Made by a program: the position numbers and the translations under genes. The notes beneath the pieces were generated by a model, which saw nothing but the letters and a program-made list of their open reading frames with translations, did no database searches and had not been told where the DNA came from. Source: Symbiodinium natans (taxonomy: Eukaryota; Sar; Dinophyceae; Suessiales; Symbiodiniaceae). Taken from it: a stretch of DNA of 64,000 nt. This document shows positions 62,431-64,000 of this stretch, piece after piece. Location: the NCBI GenBank assembly GCA_905221605.1, contig CAJNDS010002349.1, positions 382,501 through 446,500 of the forward strand. Direction: 5' to 3'. Positions within the stretch are counted from its first letter, which is position 1, and the number at the start of each line of letters is the position of its first letter.

Positions 62431-63608
62431 GAACAGCATACTCCTGGCCATGCTCATCTACGAAGGTGCCAGCACCGTGCGGCTGATCCTCCCGAATGCA
62501 AAGCCAGAGCCCTGGCTCAACCATGATACTACCATGTTCCTGTAAGAAGTTGAAGCCCCGCCTCTTCCCACTCTCCTTCATAGTAGCTAAGCGTCTCCTC
62601 AGATCTGTCTCAATTGGTAAATGACAGAACGACAGAACACAGTAAGGAGTCAAGGATAGTCAAGGTACGGTGCTCTTCGCGTACTCGAACCTGCCCTTGC
62701 CCTCCCGAAGGCCGTGCCTGGTGAGAAGAGAAGGAGCGCCACTAATGGCAAACATTTCTTCTTACTCACTCTCCCCCCCACGCCTTGCTCCCTCTTGCTC
62801 CCTCCCTCACTTCCTTCCGTCCTGCCTCTTCTACACGGCGCAAAAACACCCTGTCTCTCTTTCGCTCTGGCTCTGAAAAAAACAAAACACGCTTTCTGAG
62901 GTCGCTGCACAAACTGGCCGCGGTAGACGCCGTCGCTGCAATGCAGCTCTCCCTCGCCGTGCATCTCGTCAGCCTCTTCAAGGCGAAACCACACAAATGA
63001 ATTCAAATGAAGAAAGACGAGAAACGGGCAAGCCACGGGCAAGCCACGCCTCCCACTGGCCCCGGTACAGAAACGTCGAATCACCATCCGGGTCTCAAAA
63101 AAAGGAAAAAAAGGAGAGAGCCCCAAAAAACTGCAAGGCCATGGACTGCTGCCACAACGGGCGACTTGAGATCCCGGGCCCTGATGCCACAAAGAGCCCC
63201 GGCCATCTCGGCAGCCATCGCACACGTTGCCTTTGTAGCGGTGACCTGGCATATGCTGCATATGCTTGTGGCGCTGTGACGCCGCAGACTCGGGCCGAAA
63301 TGCCCTTATTGCATTTCTAAACTGCACTGCTGCTGATTCCCGACAGGCTCTGGGGCACTCATGATAGAACAAAAATAGCTTCAATTCTACTGCATCATCC
63401 CGAGCTGTTTCGGTTCCCTCGTTAAACTGAAGGCACTTGCACAGACGACTCGTGCAGACAGCACTTGCAGGGACCGCGCTTAGAATGGAGGATGGGGGCA
63501 TGAAGGAATGAAGGAGGGAGGGGAAGGGTGGGGCACCTGAAGGGTAGAGGATGTCCGCATAGCCAGTCCCCGGCTCGTCATTCTTCCACGGGCCCGTGTA
63601 GATGGGAG
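62431..63608 (-). CDS. MORN-repeat protein (multi-exon, partial)
   Basis: Five minus-strand exons carry consecutive MORN units, short hairpin repeats used in membrane-linked scaffolds and signalling proteins. 63,608-63,537 reads PIYTGPWKNDEPGTGYADIL plus YPS. 62,975-62,906 reads ADEMHGEGELHCSDGVYRGQ plus FV. 62,717-62,669 reads HGLREGKGRFEYAKST. 62,597-62,562 reads ETLSYYEGEWEE. 62,488-62,431 reads DQPHGAGTFVDEHGQEYAV. All junctions except possibly the first keep the Y-x-G-x-W / G-x-G phase. Introns after the second and fourth exons use GC donors. Both ends are missing. The sequence does not reveal an added domain such as a PIP kinase, so the specific role is open. Confidence 0.82.
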
Positions 63609-63619
63609 CTGAGCCAAGG

Positions 63620-64000
63620 GTCAAGGCTTGGCCAATGCTCTCGAAAACAAACCCACCAAAAAAAGGTCGCCAAAAAAAAAAGGGGACTCACTGAGGCTCC
63701 AGCTGCCGTTTTCCGTCCTTTCGAGGTATTTCAGGGGAGCTTTGCGACTTTGCAGTCTCGACCCCTCCGAGTGCTCTCTCCTGTAATGTCCGTGTCCATG
63801 GCGGCGGTTGTTCAGGAACTTGCCCCTGAAACATCTCTACAACATTGCAATGCAACGACGGCCGCCAAGAGCATGCGCAGAAAACACAAGGTCAACCGAT
63901 TGCGCCTGTAGACGGTCCCATCGGTGAAAACCATCTGCCAATTTCACACGACAACATCGACTACAATAAGCTAACAATCGTCAGGAGCCCTTCTTTTCTG
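63620..64000. other. right end of window, nothing recognised
   Basis: Should contain upstream exons of the minus-strand MORN gene. No MORN unit was read. The plus-strand frame at 63,528-63,911 has no motif and overlaps a MORN exon on the other strand. Confidence 0.35.

Noticed and set aside
1-64000. CRISPR array, bacterial operon, rRNA or prophage
   Set aside because: Repeats here are microsatellites or minisatellites without spacers. No bacterial-type genes, ribosome-binding sites or rRNA signatures were seen.

Overview
The window reads as nuclear DNA of a dinoflagellate, most likely a Symbiodiniaceae coral symbiont. Four lines of evidence point that way. Recognisable host genes are cut into many very short exons. 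Several introns need GC or GA as the 5' splice dinucleotide instead of GT. Decayed Ty1/copia-type retroelements with lysine/glycine-rich (KGKGK) gag proteins are abundant. Low-complexity DNA (poly-C, CG, CA, TA, GA, minisatellites) fills much of the rest. No rRNA gene, intact tRNA gene, CRISPR array or bacterial-style operon was seen. Host genes: four could be recognised by joining exons by eye, and all four are on the minus strand. They are a protein kinase (about 27.8-28.6 kb), an AMPK beta-like subunit with an N-terminal glycogen-binding CBM and a C-terminal ASC domain (exons at 35.9-36.6 kb and 49.8-50.9 kb), EMC2 of the ER membrane protein complex (53.1-55.1 kb, possibly to 52.6 kb) and a MORN-repeat protein (62.4-63.6 kb). 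The shared orientation fits the unidirectional gene blocks known in dinoflagellates. Further minus-strand stretches (25.9-26.5, 27.4-27.7, 30.8-31.5 and 32.2-32.4 kb) look coding but were not identified. Retroelements: all lie on the plus strand. Element A (about 14.8-20.3 kb) carries gag, protease, integrase and RNase H, but its reverse transcriptase is cut off just before the catalytic aspartates. Element B (37,786-49,708) is bounded by a roughly 100-145 bp direct repeat and by matching G-rich tracts. It contains a second copia-like element (about 42.96-48.8 kb), and the whole 11.9 kb composite sits antisense in one intron of the AMPK beta-like gene. A gag-like relic lies at 12.0-12.7 kb. 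Main unexplained signal: from about 14,784 to 21,655 the plus strand carries the pentamer ACTTT about 130 times by hand count, roughly 20-fold over chance. It is evenly spaced, occurs in all three codon phases, covers coding and non-coding DNA, extends about 1.3 kb past RNase H, and stops abruptly. Other structure: a MITE-like element (14,037-14,415), a family of five hairpins (59.85-60.19 kb), two AT-rich palindromic islands (30.3-30.8 and 50.3-50.7 kb), many minisatellites, and short TTTAGGG-like interstitial telomere motifs. Exon boundaries were inferred by eye from protein-family knowledge, so transcript data would be needed to fix them.
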